64,000 nt of DNA from assembly GCA_000758905.1 (NCBI GenBank), contig JRNA01000003.1, forward strand, positions 154,769-218,768. The letters are read 5' to 3'. The notes under the pieces were generated by a model, which saw nothing but the letters and a program-made list of their open reading frames with translations, was not told where the DNA came from and did no database searches. Within the stretch, counting starts at the first letter, position 1. The number at the start of each line of letters is the position of its first letter. The translations under genes were made by a program, and so were the position numbers. Of the stretch, positions 17,130 through 25,342 are shown piece after piece. Source of the DNA: Clostridiales bacterium S5-A14a. GTDB taxonomy: Bacteria; Bacillota; Clostridia; Peptostreptococcales; Anaerovoracaceae.

Positions 17130-17732
17130 ATGGAAACACTAGTTGTAGCTTCAAGTAATAAGCACAAAATAGACGAAATTTCAAAGGTAACTGAAAAGTT
17201 CGGCATTGATGTCATATCAAGAGATGATGCCGGAATTTCGAAATCACTTGAAATTCCAGAAGATGGTTCAACATTTGAGGAAAATTCATATATTAAAGCT
17301 AAGGCAATTATGGACATTTGTGGTAAACCAACCATTGCAGATGATTCGGGTCTGATGGTTGAGGCTTTAGGTGGTGCCCCAGGTGTGTATTCAGCAAGAT
17401 TTGCCGGTGAAGACCAAAATGATGAGAGAAATAATGAGAAACTAAAGGATTTGCTTAAGGACATACCTTACAAAGATAGACGAGCAAAGTTTGTTTCAGT
17501 TATAACGCTTCTTTTTCCTGACGGCAGAAAAATCGTTGCTCGAGGTGAATGCCCAGGCCACATTATCGAAGAAGAGAGAGGAGATAATGGATTTGGCTAT
17601 GATCCACTGTTTGTTCCTGAAGGATATGGAAGTACGTTCGGGATGCTTAGCCCTGATGTAAAAAATGAGATAAGTCACAGAGCTTTAGCTCTAAAAAATC
17701 TAGCAACAGAATTGGAGAGAATGGCACTTTAG
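17130..17732 (+). CDS. rdgB: XTP/dITP diphosphatase (RdgB/HAM1)
   Basis: This house-cleaning enzyme hydrolyses dITP, XTP and ITP to monophosphates. The 200-residue protein has the N-terminal VVASSNKHKIDEI nucleotide-binding strand-loop, TFEENSYIKAKA, the metal site ADDSGLMVEALGGAPGVYSA and the specificity loop GDNGFGYDPLFVPEG, and ends SHRALALKNL. An ATG 21 bases upstream lacks a ribosome site, so 17130 is preferred. yihY follows after 40 bases. Confidence 0.93.
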   Translation: METLVVASSNKHKIDEISKVTEKFGIDVISRDDAGISKSLEIPEDGSTFEENSYIKAKAIMDICGKPTIADDSGLMVEALGGAPGVYSARFAGEDQNDERNNEKLKDLLKDIPYKDRRAKFVSVITLLFPDGRKIVARGECPGHIIEEERGDNGFGYDPLFVPEGYGSTFGMLSPDVKNEISHRALALKNLATELERMAL

Positions 17733-17772
17733 AATGAAAGTTATTGTATGAGGAGAATTAACACCTTAGGAT

Positions 17773-18633
17773 ATGAAGAGAAATATATTGATTCTAATAA
17801 AACGCTTTTTTGATATCGGCAAGCGAGCATTTTCTATGATGAGCTCTCCATATTACCAGGGATTTCCTGCTCAGATGGCATTTTATATGTTGCTGTCATT
17901 TGTTCCCATAGTAATTGTTTTGTCGCAGGTTCTAGGTATTTTTGATATCTCAGTAAGGTACATTTATCGCATAATGGAAAGATATGTTTCTGGTGATCTT
18001 AGCAAAACAATGGAGTCTCTTTTCAGCTACAAGCCTTCGGGTGCGAATAATATAATTCTGACAGCTACGGCAGCTTGGGCGGCATCAAAGGTTATGACTC
18101 CTATGCACAGACTGTCAAATTACACCTATACCGAGGGCGAGTATACGAGCAAGGGCCTAGTCAAGGAGAGGATTAAATCCATAGTGATGGTAATCATATT
18201 GGTTGCAACACTTGTATTTACCCTTGTTGTGCTAGTTTATGGCAAAATGCTTATGAGGCTGACAATTGGAGCCGTTTCGGACAATAGCGTTGTCGATGTT
18301 TTGTGGACATATCTAAGATGGCCGATTAATATTTTGTTGTATTTTATGATAGTATCAATTAATTATTATATAATGCCATCGGAAAAGATTAAATTCGTGG
18401 ACATAATCCCAGGTAGCCTGTTTTGTTCTATTGGAATGATGATTGCCACAATAGGGTTTTCAATATATGCGAGTCAAATTGCTAACTACGATATAATTTA
18501 CGGCTCGTTATCGTCGATTGTTGCGGTAATGTTTTGGCTATTTTTGCTCGCACAGATATTTTGCTTGGGTGTTGTATTCAACAAAGCATGGGTCGACTCA
18601 AGGGATGAGTTTAGAACCGAAATTTTGAAATAG
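17773..18633 (+). CDS. YihY/BrkB family membrane protein
   Basis: This 286-residue integral membrane protein has six hydrophobic segments and the family's opening QMAFYMLLSFVPIVIVL (about 35-51) and middle YNYEITY-like segment NYTYTEGEYTSKGLVKERIKS. Historically these were called ribonuclease BN, which was wrong for this family; the function is unsettled. The next gene starts 11 bases later with GGGGAG between, so it shares an operon with the ligase and lipid kinase. Confidence 0.85.
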   Translation: MKRNILILIKRFFDIGKRAFSMMSSPYYQGFPAQMAFYMLLSFVPIVIVLSQVLGIFDISVRYIYRIMERYVSGDLSKTMESLFSYKPSGANNIILTATAAWAASKVMTPMHRLSNYTYTEGEYTSKGLVKERIKSIVMVIILVATLVFTLVVLVYGKMLMRLTIGAVSDNSVVDVLWTYLRWPINILLYFMIVSINYYIMPSEKIKFVDIIPGSLFCSIGMMIATIGFSIYASQIANYDIIYGSLSSIVAVMFWLFLLAQIFCLGVVFNKAWVDSRDEFRTEILK

Positions 18634-18644
18634 GGGAGTTTTTT

Positions 18645-19724
18645 ATGAAAAAATCAATTGCAATTATATTTGGCGGTTGTTCGAGCGAATATCCAGTTTC
18701 GCTTCATTCGAGTTATTCGGTTATCAAAAATCTTGATGATGAGAAATACGATAAGCATCTGATCGGAATTACTGAGGATGGGTGCTGGTATTACTTTGAT
18801 GACGATATCGACAAAATAAATGACGACACTTGGCATAAGGGGAATATTAAGAAGGCATTTATTTCGCCAGATAGAAAGGATGCGGGGATTTGGATTGCTG
18901 ATGAAAATCGATTTATACATCTTGATGCGGTCTTTCCAGTTCTCCATGGCAAAAACGGCGAGGATGGATCCATACAAGGACTGTTGCAGCTGGCGGGGAT
19001 TCCAGTTGTAGGCTGTGGCATTGAAGCCTCTGTGCTCTGCATGGATAAGTACATAGCACATAGAATCGCGAACGATGTCGGTGTCAGAACTCCAAAAAAT
19101 ATCATGATTCACGAGTGGGACAACCCTATGGAAATGAAGAAAGAGATTCTGAAACTTGGTCTTCCGCTGTTTGTTAAACCTATCAAGGCAGGCTCATCGC
19201 TAGGAATGACCAAGGTTCATGAAGAAAAGGATCTCGTTCCTGCAATAGAGGAGGCGTTTAAGTTCGATAATCAGGTAATCTGCGAGGAAAATATTGAAGG
19301 CTTTGAGGTTGGCTGTGCTGTGATAGGCAACAAAGATCTTTCCGTAAGCCCAGTCGATGAAATAGAGCTATTTGTCGATTGGTTTGACTATGGGGAGAAA
19401 TACAGTCAGCTAAAGTCTAAAATTCATCTGCCAGCTAGGATAGAAGATAAGCTTGCCAAAGAGGTTCAAAACACCGCACTGAAGGTGTACAGAGCACTTT
19501 GCTGCGAGGGATATGCGAGGGTTGATATCTTTATAAGAACTTCAAAGCAAAATAGCGACGATTCAGGCAAGAATATAAGTCAAAACCATATGCAAGAAAT
19601 CCTTTTCAATGAGATCAATACAATTCCAGGCCTAACAGATGTGAGCAGATTCCCTAAGATGGCGGATGCTATGGGAATAAAATATTCTGAACTTTTGGAC
19701 AGATTAATTGAATTGGCTAAATAG
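18645..19724 (+). CDS. D-alanine--D-alanine/D-serine ligase, VanG-like
   Basis: This is an ATP-grasp ligase that joins D-Ala to a second D-amino acid for peptidoglycan. It opens IAIIFGGCSSEYPVSLHSS and contains FPVLHGKNGEDGSIQGLLQL, GCGIEASVLCMDKYIAH, FVKPIKAGSSLGMTK, GFEVGCAVIG and NEINTIPGLTDVSRFPKM. The substrate-loop region FDYGEKYSQLKSKIHLPA resembles VanG/VanC-type enzymes (EKY), as I recall them, more than standard Ddl. No vanT, vanXY or van regulator is present, so resistance is not supported. A 20-residue Ser/Asn-rich insertion sits before EILFNEINT. Confidence 0.85.
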   Translation: MKKSIAIIFGGCSSEYPVSLHSSYSVIKNLDDEKYDKHLIGITEDGCWYYFDDDIDKINDDTWHKGNIKKAFISPDRKDAGIWIADENRFIHLDAVFPVLHGKNGEDGSIQGLLQLAGIPVVGCGIEASVLCMDKYIAHRIANDVGVRTPKNIMIHEWDNPMEMKKEILKLGLPLFVKPIKAGSSLGMTKVHEEKDLVPAIEEAFKFDNQVICEENIEGFEVGCAVIGNKDLSVSPVDEIELFVDWFDYGEKYSQLKSKIHLPARIEDKLAKEVQNTALKVYRALCCEGYARVDIFIRTSKQNSDDSGKNISQNHMQEILFNEINTIPGLTDVSRFPKMADAMGIKYSELLDRLIELAK

Positions 19725-19757
19725 CAACAGCGAGATGTTAGAAAGAAGAAGTTAATA

Positions 19758-20666
19758 ATGAAGAGAGCATATGTAATTGTTAATCCAACCGCAGGTAAAA
19801 GCCAGGCGGACAGATTTTTTCTCAGCATAATACAAAATTTACAAAGCGGTGGCTACGAGTGCACATCACGACTCACCGGCAAATCAGGCGATGCGGAATC
19901 TTTTGCTGAAGAGGCAGCACTATCGGGGAGATATGATATTATTGTCGCAATAGGTGGAGATGGAACATATAATGAAGTGGTTTCGGGCATCAAAACTTCA
20001 GGTAAAGATATTCCAATAGGCTATATACCTGCGGGTAGCACCAATGATTTTGCTGATACCCTCGGGCTTTCTACGTACATGCCACTTGCAGCACTGAGCA
20101 TTTCAGACAGTATTCCGAAAAAAGTCGACATAGGCGATTTTAACGGCAGATATTTCAGTTACATAGCCTCATTTGGTGCATTTACGGGTGTGTCCTATTC
20201 AACACCTCAGAGCATGAAGAACGTTCTGGGGCATTTCGCCTATGTGCTTAGCGGAGTTGCAGAACTTGGCAATATGAAACCTTGGCATGTAAAAGTAACC
20301 ACTGAAACAAAGAGCATCGAAGGTAACTTTATATTTGGTGCAGTTTGCAATACGACATCCGTTGCAGGAATACTAACATTAGATGAAGAACTTGTAGACC
20401 TTTCAGATGGCATATTTGAGGTTCTATTAATAAGATATCCGTCAAACCCGATAGAGATAAATTCAGTTCTTGTCAGCCTCAGATTGGGAAGATTTAAAGA
20501 AAATTCCCTGATTGAGTTTTTCGATGCTAAGGAAATTAAGATGGAATGTGATCCAGGAATGAATTGGACGCTCGATGGAGAGTTCCAGCAGGGTGCAGAA
20601 ACAATAGACATCAAAAATATTCACGAAGGTGTGACTGTTTTGGTGCCAAATGGGAGAAAACTCTAG
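19758..20666 (+). CDS. Diacylglycerol/lipid kinase (DagK/YegS family)
   Basis: This 302-residue cytoplasmic lipid kinase phosphorylates diacylglycerol or a related lipid. Motifs: IVNPTAGK (7-14), the nucleotide-binding GGDGTYNEVVSG (66-77) and IPAGSTNDFADTLGL (about 95), then a beta-rich C-terminal half with WTLDGE near 275. The stop codon overlaps the start of the PAP2 gene by one base (TAGTG), so the kinase and a phosphatase of lipid phosphates are made together. Confidence 0.9.
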   Translation: MKRAYVIVNPTAGKSQADRFFLSIIQNLQSGGYECTSRLTGKSGDAESFAEEAALSGRYDIIVAIGGDGTYNEVVSGIKTSGKDIPIGYIPAGSTNDFADTLGLSTYMPLAALSISDSIPKKVDIGDFNGRYFSYIASFGAFTGVSYSTPQSMKNVLGHFAYVLSGVAELGNMKPWHVKVTTETKSIEGNFIFGAVCNTTSVAGILTLDEELVDLSDGIFEVLLIRYPSNPIEINSVLVSLRLGRFKENSLIEFFDAKEIKMECDPGMNWTLDGEFQQGAETIDIKNIHEGVTVLVPNGRKL

Positions 20667-21328
20667 TGAGCAACAAAACAAAACACAAACTTTTTCTATT
20701 ACTATATGCAATATATGTACCTATATATATAGGAGCCTTTTTTTTGGTCGAAAAACTAGTTCCTGAAACAGCTGATTACTGGGTGTCATACATATTCCTT
20801 GATGACTATATACCTTTTAGAGAAGAGTTTATAATATTCTACTATTTATGGTACCCTGCATTGGTCGCGATTGGAGTGTTTTTACTTCTTAAGGATGAAT
20901 ATGAATATAAGAGATACATGATCAGCATAATGATAACATTTACTTTTACGCTGATATTTTGTTTACTTGTACCAAATGGCCAAGATTTGAGGCCGGATGT
21001 ATTTCCAAGAGAAAATTTCTTTACAGATATAGTTGCTGCCATCTATGCCGCCGACACAAACACAAACGTCATGCCTAGCGTACATGCCATAGGTGCATTT
21101 CTTGGTATGATTTCAACGCATAGAACAAAACAGATTCGAAGCAGGGCATGGATTTTTGCTATGGATGTGTTATGGCTGGCAATCGCGCTATCGACATGTT
21201 TTGTAAAACAACACTCCATCCTGGATATATTTGGTTCTGTAGCGGTATGTCTTGTAGTCTACATTGCAAGAGTTTTCTTGGAGAACAAAGAATCTTTAAG
21301 AAATCCTAAGAAAATTAAGTATTTTTAA
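20666..21328 (+). CDS. PAP2 superfamily membrane phosphatase
   Basis: This 220-residue protein has about six membrane helices and the PAP2 signature in two parts: PSVHAIGAFL (about 139-148) and CFVKQHSILDIFGS (about 173-186). It is expected to dephosphorylate phosphatidic acid, undecaprenyl diphosphate or a similar lipid on the outer face. The start is GTG overlapping the kinase stop by one base, with GGGAG 9 bases upstream. It ends the operon from yihY. Confidence 0.85.
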   Translation: MSNKTKHKLFLLLYAIYVPIYIGAFFLVEKLVPETADYWVSYIFLDDYIPFREEFIIFYYLWYPALVAIGVFLLLKDEYEYKRYMISIMITFTFTLIFCLLVPNGQDLRPDVFPRENFFTDIVAAIYAADTNTNVMPSVHAIGAFLGMISTHRTKQIRSRAWIFAMDVLWLAIALSTCFVKQHSILDIFGSVAVCLVVYIARVFLENKESLRNPKKIKYF

Positions 21329-21400
21329 GAAAGTATAAAATCGAAAACGTTGGGGATACTGATGTTTTAGTGGATTTGACTGCTTTGTTTACAAGATTTT

Positions 21401-21452
21401 CTTAAGAAATATTAATTTTTCTCTTGACTTTCTATTCATCCCATTATAAAAT
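21401..21452 (+). promoter_or_regulatory. Promoter of the first LysM-G5-NlpC/P60 gene with upstream CTTAAG element
   Basis: TTGACT (21424-21429), 17 bases, TAAAAT (21447-21452). CTTAAG (21401-21406), in the context TCTTAAGAAATATT, lies 40 bases before the -10 box. The same arrangement occurs before the paralogue and before thiT. Confidence 0.6.
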
Positions 21453-21521
21453 GTCGATATCGATTTAAAGTTCATTCACGAAAGAAAGATTAAAGAAATT
21501 TGAAAGAGGAGAATGCGGCTG

Positions 21522-22709
21522 ATGAGCGAAGTATTTGGTAAGAAAGGAAACAAACTGGCTGTTTTGGTAGCAATACCATTAGCACTTCTGCTATTTATGA
21601 CAGCTATGATATATTCTTCTAAGGCATTTGCAACTGAGGAATATTGGTTGGTTCAAGCCAATGGAAATGACCTTGCTGTATTAAGTTCAGAAACGGAAGC
21701 TAAGCAGGTCGTTGACGGCGTGAAGAAAGCATACGTGACTAAGGGTTCTAAGGTTGAGTCAGTTACTACTGATAAAGAACTCGAAGTTGTTCATAAGAAT
21801 TTCAAAAGTAAAAAGAGTCCAGAGATTATGTCGACGGACAAAGCAGTTGATAAGATTACCAAAGGAGTTAAAGCTCCTAAGAAATACGTGGTAAAAGAAG
21901 GCGATACGGCTTGGAATATAGCAGTAGACAATGGCCTTAAATATGATGAATTTCTTGGAATGAACAAAGGATATGACCCAGAGGGAATCCTGCCTGGCGA
22001 TGAAGTTATTATTGAAAAACAGGTACCGTATGTTAATGTTAAGACTGTTGAGGTTTTGAAGAACAAAGAAACCGTTACACCAGATATCCAGTATGAGGAT
22101 ACAGATTCTTTGTACGAGGGGGAAACCAAAGTTAAGGAGCAGGGTGAGAACGGTAGCAAGGATGTAACTACCAGACAGACCAATTTGAATGGCGTAGTAA
22201 CAGATAGCAAAACACTTAAGGAAACTGTGACTGTAGAAGCAAAACCGCAGATCGTACTTAGGGGAACTAAAAAAAGGCCGGTTGCTACTTCAAATGCTAG
22301 TGGTGGATCATCATATGGTGGAGGTTATAGCGGATTCTCAGTACCGAGCGCGGCAGGTTATTCAGGCTCTGGATCTTCAGTAGCATCTTACGCATGTCAA
22401 TTTGTTGGTGCTCCATATGTATGGGGTGGAACTAACTTAAGGACAGGTGTTGATTGCAGCGGTTTCGTAGTTGCAGTATATAGAGCTTTGGGTTATAATA
22501 TTACTAGATCGTTTGCATCATATGGAAGATATGTATCTCCGTCACAGATGCAACCAGGTGATATAATTTCATATCGTGGCCATTATTCAATATATGTTGG
22601 CGGCGGTAGGGAAGTGCACGCATTGAATCCTAGTCTCGGAGTTAAGATAACATCATTGGGATGGGCAAGAGTAGGTCCTATACAAGCTGTTATCAGAATT
22701 GTTGAATAA
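21522..22709 (+). CDS. Secreted LysM-G5-NlpC/P60 peptidoglycan hydrolase
   Basis: This 395-residue exported wall hydrolase has an N-terminal signal/anchor helix (about 12-32, KLAVLVAIPLALLLFMTAMI), a LysM domain (about 120-165, YVVKEGDTAWNIA to ILPGDEVIIEK), a G5 domain (about 167-247), a Gly/Ser linker and a C-terminal NlpC/P60 peptidase. Catalytic Cys is in VDCSGFVVAVY (about 312) and His in GHYSIYVGGGREVHA. Expected to cut D-Glu-type bonds in stem peptides. The ATG at 21513 stands almost on the AGAGGAG site, so the ATG at 21522 is better. It is a paralogue of the next gene. Confidence 0.9.
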   Translation: MSEVFGKKGNKLAVLVAIPLALLLFMTAMIYSSKAFATEEYWLVQANGNDLAVLSSETEAKQVVDGVKKAYVTKGSKVESVTTDKELEVVHKNFKSKKSPEIMSTDKAVDKITKGVKAPKKYVVKEGDTAWNIAVDNGLKYDEFLGMNKGYDPEGILPGDEVIIEKQVPYVNVKTVEVLKNKETVTPDIQYEDTDSLYEGETKVKEQGENGSKDVTTRQTNLNGVVTDSKTLKETVTVEAKPQIVLRGTKKRPVATSNASGGSSYGGGYSGFSVPSAAGYSGSGSSVASYACQFVGAPYVWGGTNLRTGVDCSGFVVAVYRALGYNITRSFASYGRYVSPSQMQPGDIISYRGHYSIYVGGGREVHALNPSLGVKITSLGWARVGPIQAVIRIVE

Positions 22710-22760
22710 TTTTAGATTTTAAATTTTGAAATTTACATATACAAATCAATACTATTATCG

Positions 22761-22796
22761 CAAAACAGCAACCCATGCGGTTGCTGTTTTGTTGTA
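22761..22796 (+). terminator. Intrinsic terminator between the two wall hydrolase genes
   Basis: CAAAACAGCAACC (22761-22773), loop CATGC, GGTTGCTGTTTTG (22779-22791), 13 pairs, then TTG. Each paralogue is therefore its own transcription unit. Confidence 0.85.
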
Positions 22797-22827
22797 GAAG
22801 CTAATTATAAATACGAAAAGTTAAAAT

Positions 22828-22899
22828 CTTAAGGATAATTTATAAATCTTAAGAAAAATTCATAATTTGCTTGACATAGGCTTTTAAATAGTATAAAAT
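22828..22899 (+). promoter_or_regulatory. Promoter of the second LysM-G5 hydrolase with two CTTAAG boxes
   Basis: TTGACA (22871-22876), 17 bases, TAAAAT (22894-22899). CTTAAG at 22848-22853 is 40 bases before the -10 box, as in the first paralogue. A second CTTAAG at 22828-22833 is two helical turns further up. Confidence 0.6.
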
Positions 22900-22983
22900 T
22901 CACTCGTTGGATAAATAAATATTAAATTTAATTAAGAATTTTAGTTAATGCAGTATTATTTAGAGGGAAGAAAATAGGTAAAA

Positions 22984-24132
22984 ATGGAAAGATTTATTAA
23001 TTTAAGTAAAGAGAAGTACAAACTTATAGGCGGTGCCCTAATTGCACTTATTCTTTTCATGGGGGTTATGATTTACTCTTCAAAAGCATATGCGAATGAA
23101 GAATATTGGGATATAAAAATTGATGGTAAGACAATAGCCTATGTGTCTTCAGAAAGCGAAGGCGAAGAGGTTATCGATGGGGTTAAAAACGCATACGTTG
23201 TAGAAGGTGCGAAAGTAGAGTCGATATCACTCGATAAGAAGCTAGAGTCTACAAGACACAAATTTAAAAATGAAAAGTCACCTAAGATAGAGTCTCCTGA
23301 AGACGTTATTAAGAAGATTCTTAAGGGCGTTAAAGGTGAACAGAAATATACTGTTAAAGAAGGAGACACGGCTTGGGATATCGCATACGCAAACAATTTG
23401 TCGTACGATGAGTTTGTAGAGATTAACAAGGGTGATGGATTTGATCCAGATACAATTTTGCCAGGTGATAAGATTGTCATCAGCAAAATGGTTCCATACG
23501 TTAACGTAACGACTAAGCAGACATTTAGCGCAAAAGAAATGGTTGAACCTGAAGTAGAATACGTAGAAGATTCTTCTATGTACAAGGGTGAGGCTAAGGT
23601 TAAAGAAGAAGGAAAAGCAGGAAGTAAGGTTGTTAATTATTCTCAGACTTCAGTGAATAATGCAATTTCAGATAAGACTGTTTTGAAGGAAAAAGTTACA
23701 AAAGAGGCCACTAAGACAGTTGTTATCAAGGGCACCAAAGAAAGAAGCGATTCAGCATCATCAGCAACATCGACTGTTTATGGATCTGGAAGAGGCGGCT
23801 CAATTGCATCGGCAGCTAGATCAATGGTAGGAGCACATATGGATTGCGTTTCACTAGCTTCAAGTGCACTGGCTCGTGCAGGAATAAGCTTTAGAGGATG
23901 GCCTGAGCAGTTCCTAGGACTTGGCTCAAGAGTTCCTGGTGGCGTTGGGGCTGCACAGCCTGGAGATATCTTGGTATATAGATATACAAACGGAGCAAAC
24001 GGCGGAGCACATTATGACCATGTTGCTGTATATGTTGGCGGTGGCATGGCAGTTCACGGCGGTTGGAGAGGAAACAGCGTTGTTCTAGCGAGCGCTTACA
24101 TTGGCTCAGGAATCTCAGTTGTTAGACCGTAA
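22984..24132 (+). CDS. Secreted LysM-G5 protein with divergent NlpC/P60-like peptidase
   Basis: This 382-residue paralogue of the preceding gene shares its layout up to about residue 255: signal/anchor helix (14-33), repeat-like region, LysM (about 118-165, YTVKEGDTAWDIA to ILPGDKIVISK) and G5. The C-terminal domain is different: Cys in HMDCVSLASSAL (about 288) replaces the usual DCSG, then PGDILVYRY and HYDHVAVYVGGGMAVHGG provide the His. It is likely an NlpC/P60 or CHAP-like hydrolase of other specificity. A tandem duplication followed by exchange of the catalytic domain would explain the pair. Confidence 0.85.
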   Translation: MERFINLSKEKYKLIGGALIALILFMGVMIYSSKAYANEEYWDIKIDGKTIAYVSSESEGEEVIDGVKNAYVVEGAKVESISLDKKLESTRHKFKNEKSPKIESPEDVIKKILKGVKGEQKYTVKEGDTAWDIAYANNLSYDEFVEINKGDGFDPDTILPGDKIVISKMVPYVNVTTKQTFSAKEMVEPEVEYVEDSSMYKGEAKVKEEGKAGSKVVNYSQTSVNNAISDKTVLKEKVTKEATKTVVIKGTKERSDSASSATSTVYGSGRGGSIASAARSMVGAHMDCVSLASSALARAGISFRGWPEQFLGLGSRVPGGVGAAQPGDILVYRYTNGANGGAHYDHVAVYVGGGMAVHGGWRGNSVVLASAYIGSGISVVRP

Positions 24133-24187
24133 TTTTGCATAGTTTATAATATAGTTTATAAAATCGTGTTTATTTAGAGAATATTAA

Positions 24188-24216
24188 AAACCCTCGGCAT
24201 TTAGCCGAGGGTTTCT
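24188..24216. terminator. Terminator after the second hydrolase, facing the PHP gene
   Basis: AAACCCTCGGC (24188-24198), loop ATTTA, GCCGAGGGTTT (24204-24214), then CTTG. It could serve both convergent genes, as As flank its left side. Confidence 0.85.
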
Positions 24217-24245
24217 TGCATTCACCATGTCCTAGTGAATCAGAA

Positions 24246-25031
24246 TCAGTCAATCATTGCTACGTAATGCATTATATTTCTAAATGGGGAAAAAATGCAT
24301 CCAAGAATTCTATTGTAAGATCTGAAACCATAGGTTGCGAACACGGAGTTTCTCTTAATATGTTTTTTGAGAAATTCTCTTTCCTGTCCACCAAATCCAG
24401 CAATATCATTATTCTTTATAGCCTCTATCATATCGTTATTACACTTTATTTCACTGTTGAACTCAGTGTATGCCGTACCCACATACTCAGACTTATGAGA
24501 GTCAGATCCGCCTGTACAAGGTAGATCCAAACGTGCCGCAGAAATGATTGCAGCTTGGTTAGCTATTTTGGTCTCACAGGTATTAAAACCTTCAAGAAAA
24601 TCACAATCACTAAGCATTTGAGAGTTTCTCATAAGCTTGTTACAAAACATAGCGCTCGAACTCTTTGCTCCAAATGGATGCGCAGGGCCAAGAATGCCGC
24701 CATTCTTATGAACAACTTCTTTGAGAGCATTGTAGGACATACCTCTGACCTGCAGAACCTGTAATTCAACTCCATCAGGCATGATTACAATAAAATGTCC
24801 CGCATCACATGTATCATATTCAACTCCCATTAGGACTGTAAAATCATCTACAGTCGGATCCTTGTCCTTCAGGTTTGAACGCCAATAACGATAACCCTTA
24901 TAGGAGTCATGGTCTGTAACGAGCATACCGTCGAAACCTTTGGATTTGAGAATTTGAATATATTCCTTGATAGAAATTTTAGCGTCGATAGAACCTTCTT
25001 TAGTATGACAGTGCATATCAAATTTCGGCAA
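24246..25031 (-). CDS. PHP domain metal-dependent phosphoesterase
   Basis: PHP-domain enzymes use a multi-metal site to hydrolyse phosphoesters (nucleotides, histidinol phosphate or signalling nucleotides). Ligand motifs are present in order: FDMHCHTKEG, MLVTDHDSYKG, GVEYDTCDAGH, GPAHPFGAK and TGGSDSHKSE. The family fits the YciV/RNase AM group only loosely, so no substrate is given. A longer frame with an upstream ATG exists, but GGGAGG on the minus strand is 8 bases before a TTG at 25031, giving 261 residues beginning at LPKFDMHCH. The C-terminal 40 residues are basic and unusual. Confidence 0.8.
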   Translation of the reverse strand: MPKFDMHCHTKEGSIDAKISIKEYIQILKSKGFDGMLVTDHDSYKGYRYWRSNLKDKDPTVDDFTVLMGVEYDTCDAGHFIVIMPDGVELQVLQVRGMSYNALKEVVHKNGGILGPAHPFGAKSSSAMFCNKLMRNSQMLSDCDFLEGFNTCETKIANQAAIISAARLDLPCTGGSDSHKSEYVGTAYTEFNSEIKCNNDMIEAIKNNDIAGFGGQEREFLKKHIKRNSVFATYGFRSYNRILGCIFSPFRNIMHYVAMID

Positions 25032-25177
25032 ATTATCGACCTCCCTTCTCTCTATTTGTATCCTACTTCTTGCAAATATTATATACCCGTGGAACATAAA
25101 ATCAACCTAAATATTGTAAAATAACAAGCTGCAAATAAAAAAAATATACCAAATATATGTCAAATATCTTCTAAAAA

Positions 25178-25186
25178 TGTTATAAT
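25178..25186 (+). promoter_or_regulatory. Extended -10 promoter of the flavodiiron gene
   Basis: TGTTATAAT with TATAAT at 25181-25186, about 155 bases before the start codon. The long A/T-rich leader (25190-25342) has only a weak CCC/GGG pairing (25248-25266) and no riboswitch that I recognise. Confidence 0.45.
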
Positions 25187-25342
25187 GCAAACGAATTAAA
25201 AAAGTATTAATGTTTTGTATTGATAGATTTGGTTATATATAATAAAGCCCTAAGGTTTCACATCGGGCAATTAAAATATAAATATCGAATATAAGAATAA
25301 TATAAAATTAATTCAGACTATTTCATGAAAGGATGGAAGAAA

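Noticed and set aside
18645..19724. Vancomycin resistance cluster
   Set aside because: Only the ligase resembles VanG; racemase, dipeptidase and two-component genes are missing, so resistance is not supported.
24216..24524. 102-residue plus-strand frame opposite the PHP gene
   Set aside because: It is antisense to the conserved PHP motifs and has no ribosome site or domain.
25248..25266. Possible riboswitch in the fprA leader
   Set aside because: Only a CCC/GGG pairing; no known riboswitch consensus (FMN, preQ1, cobalamin and others) can be matched.
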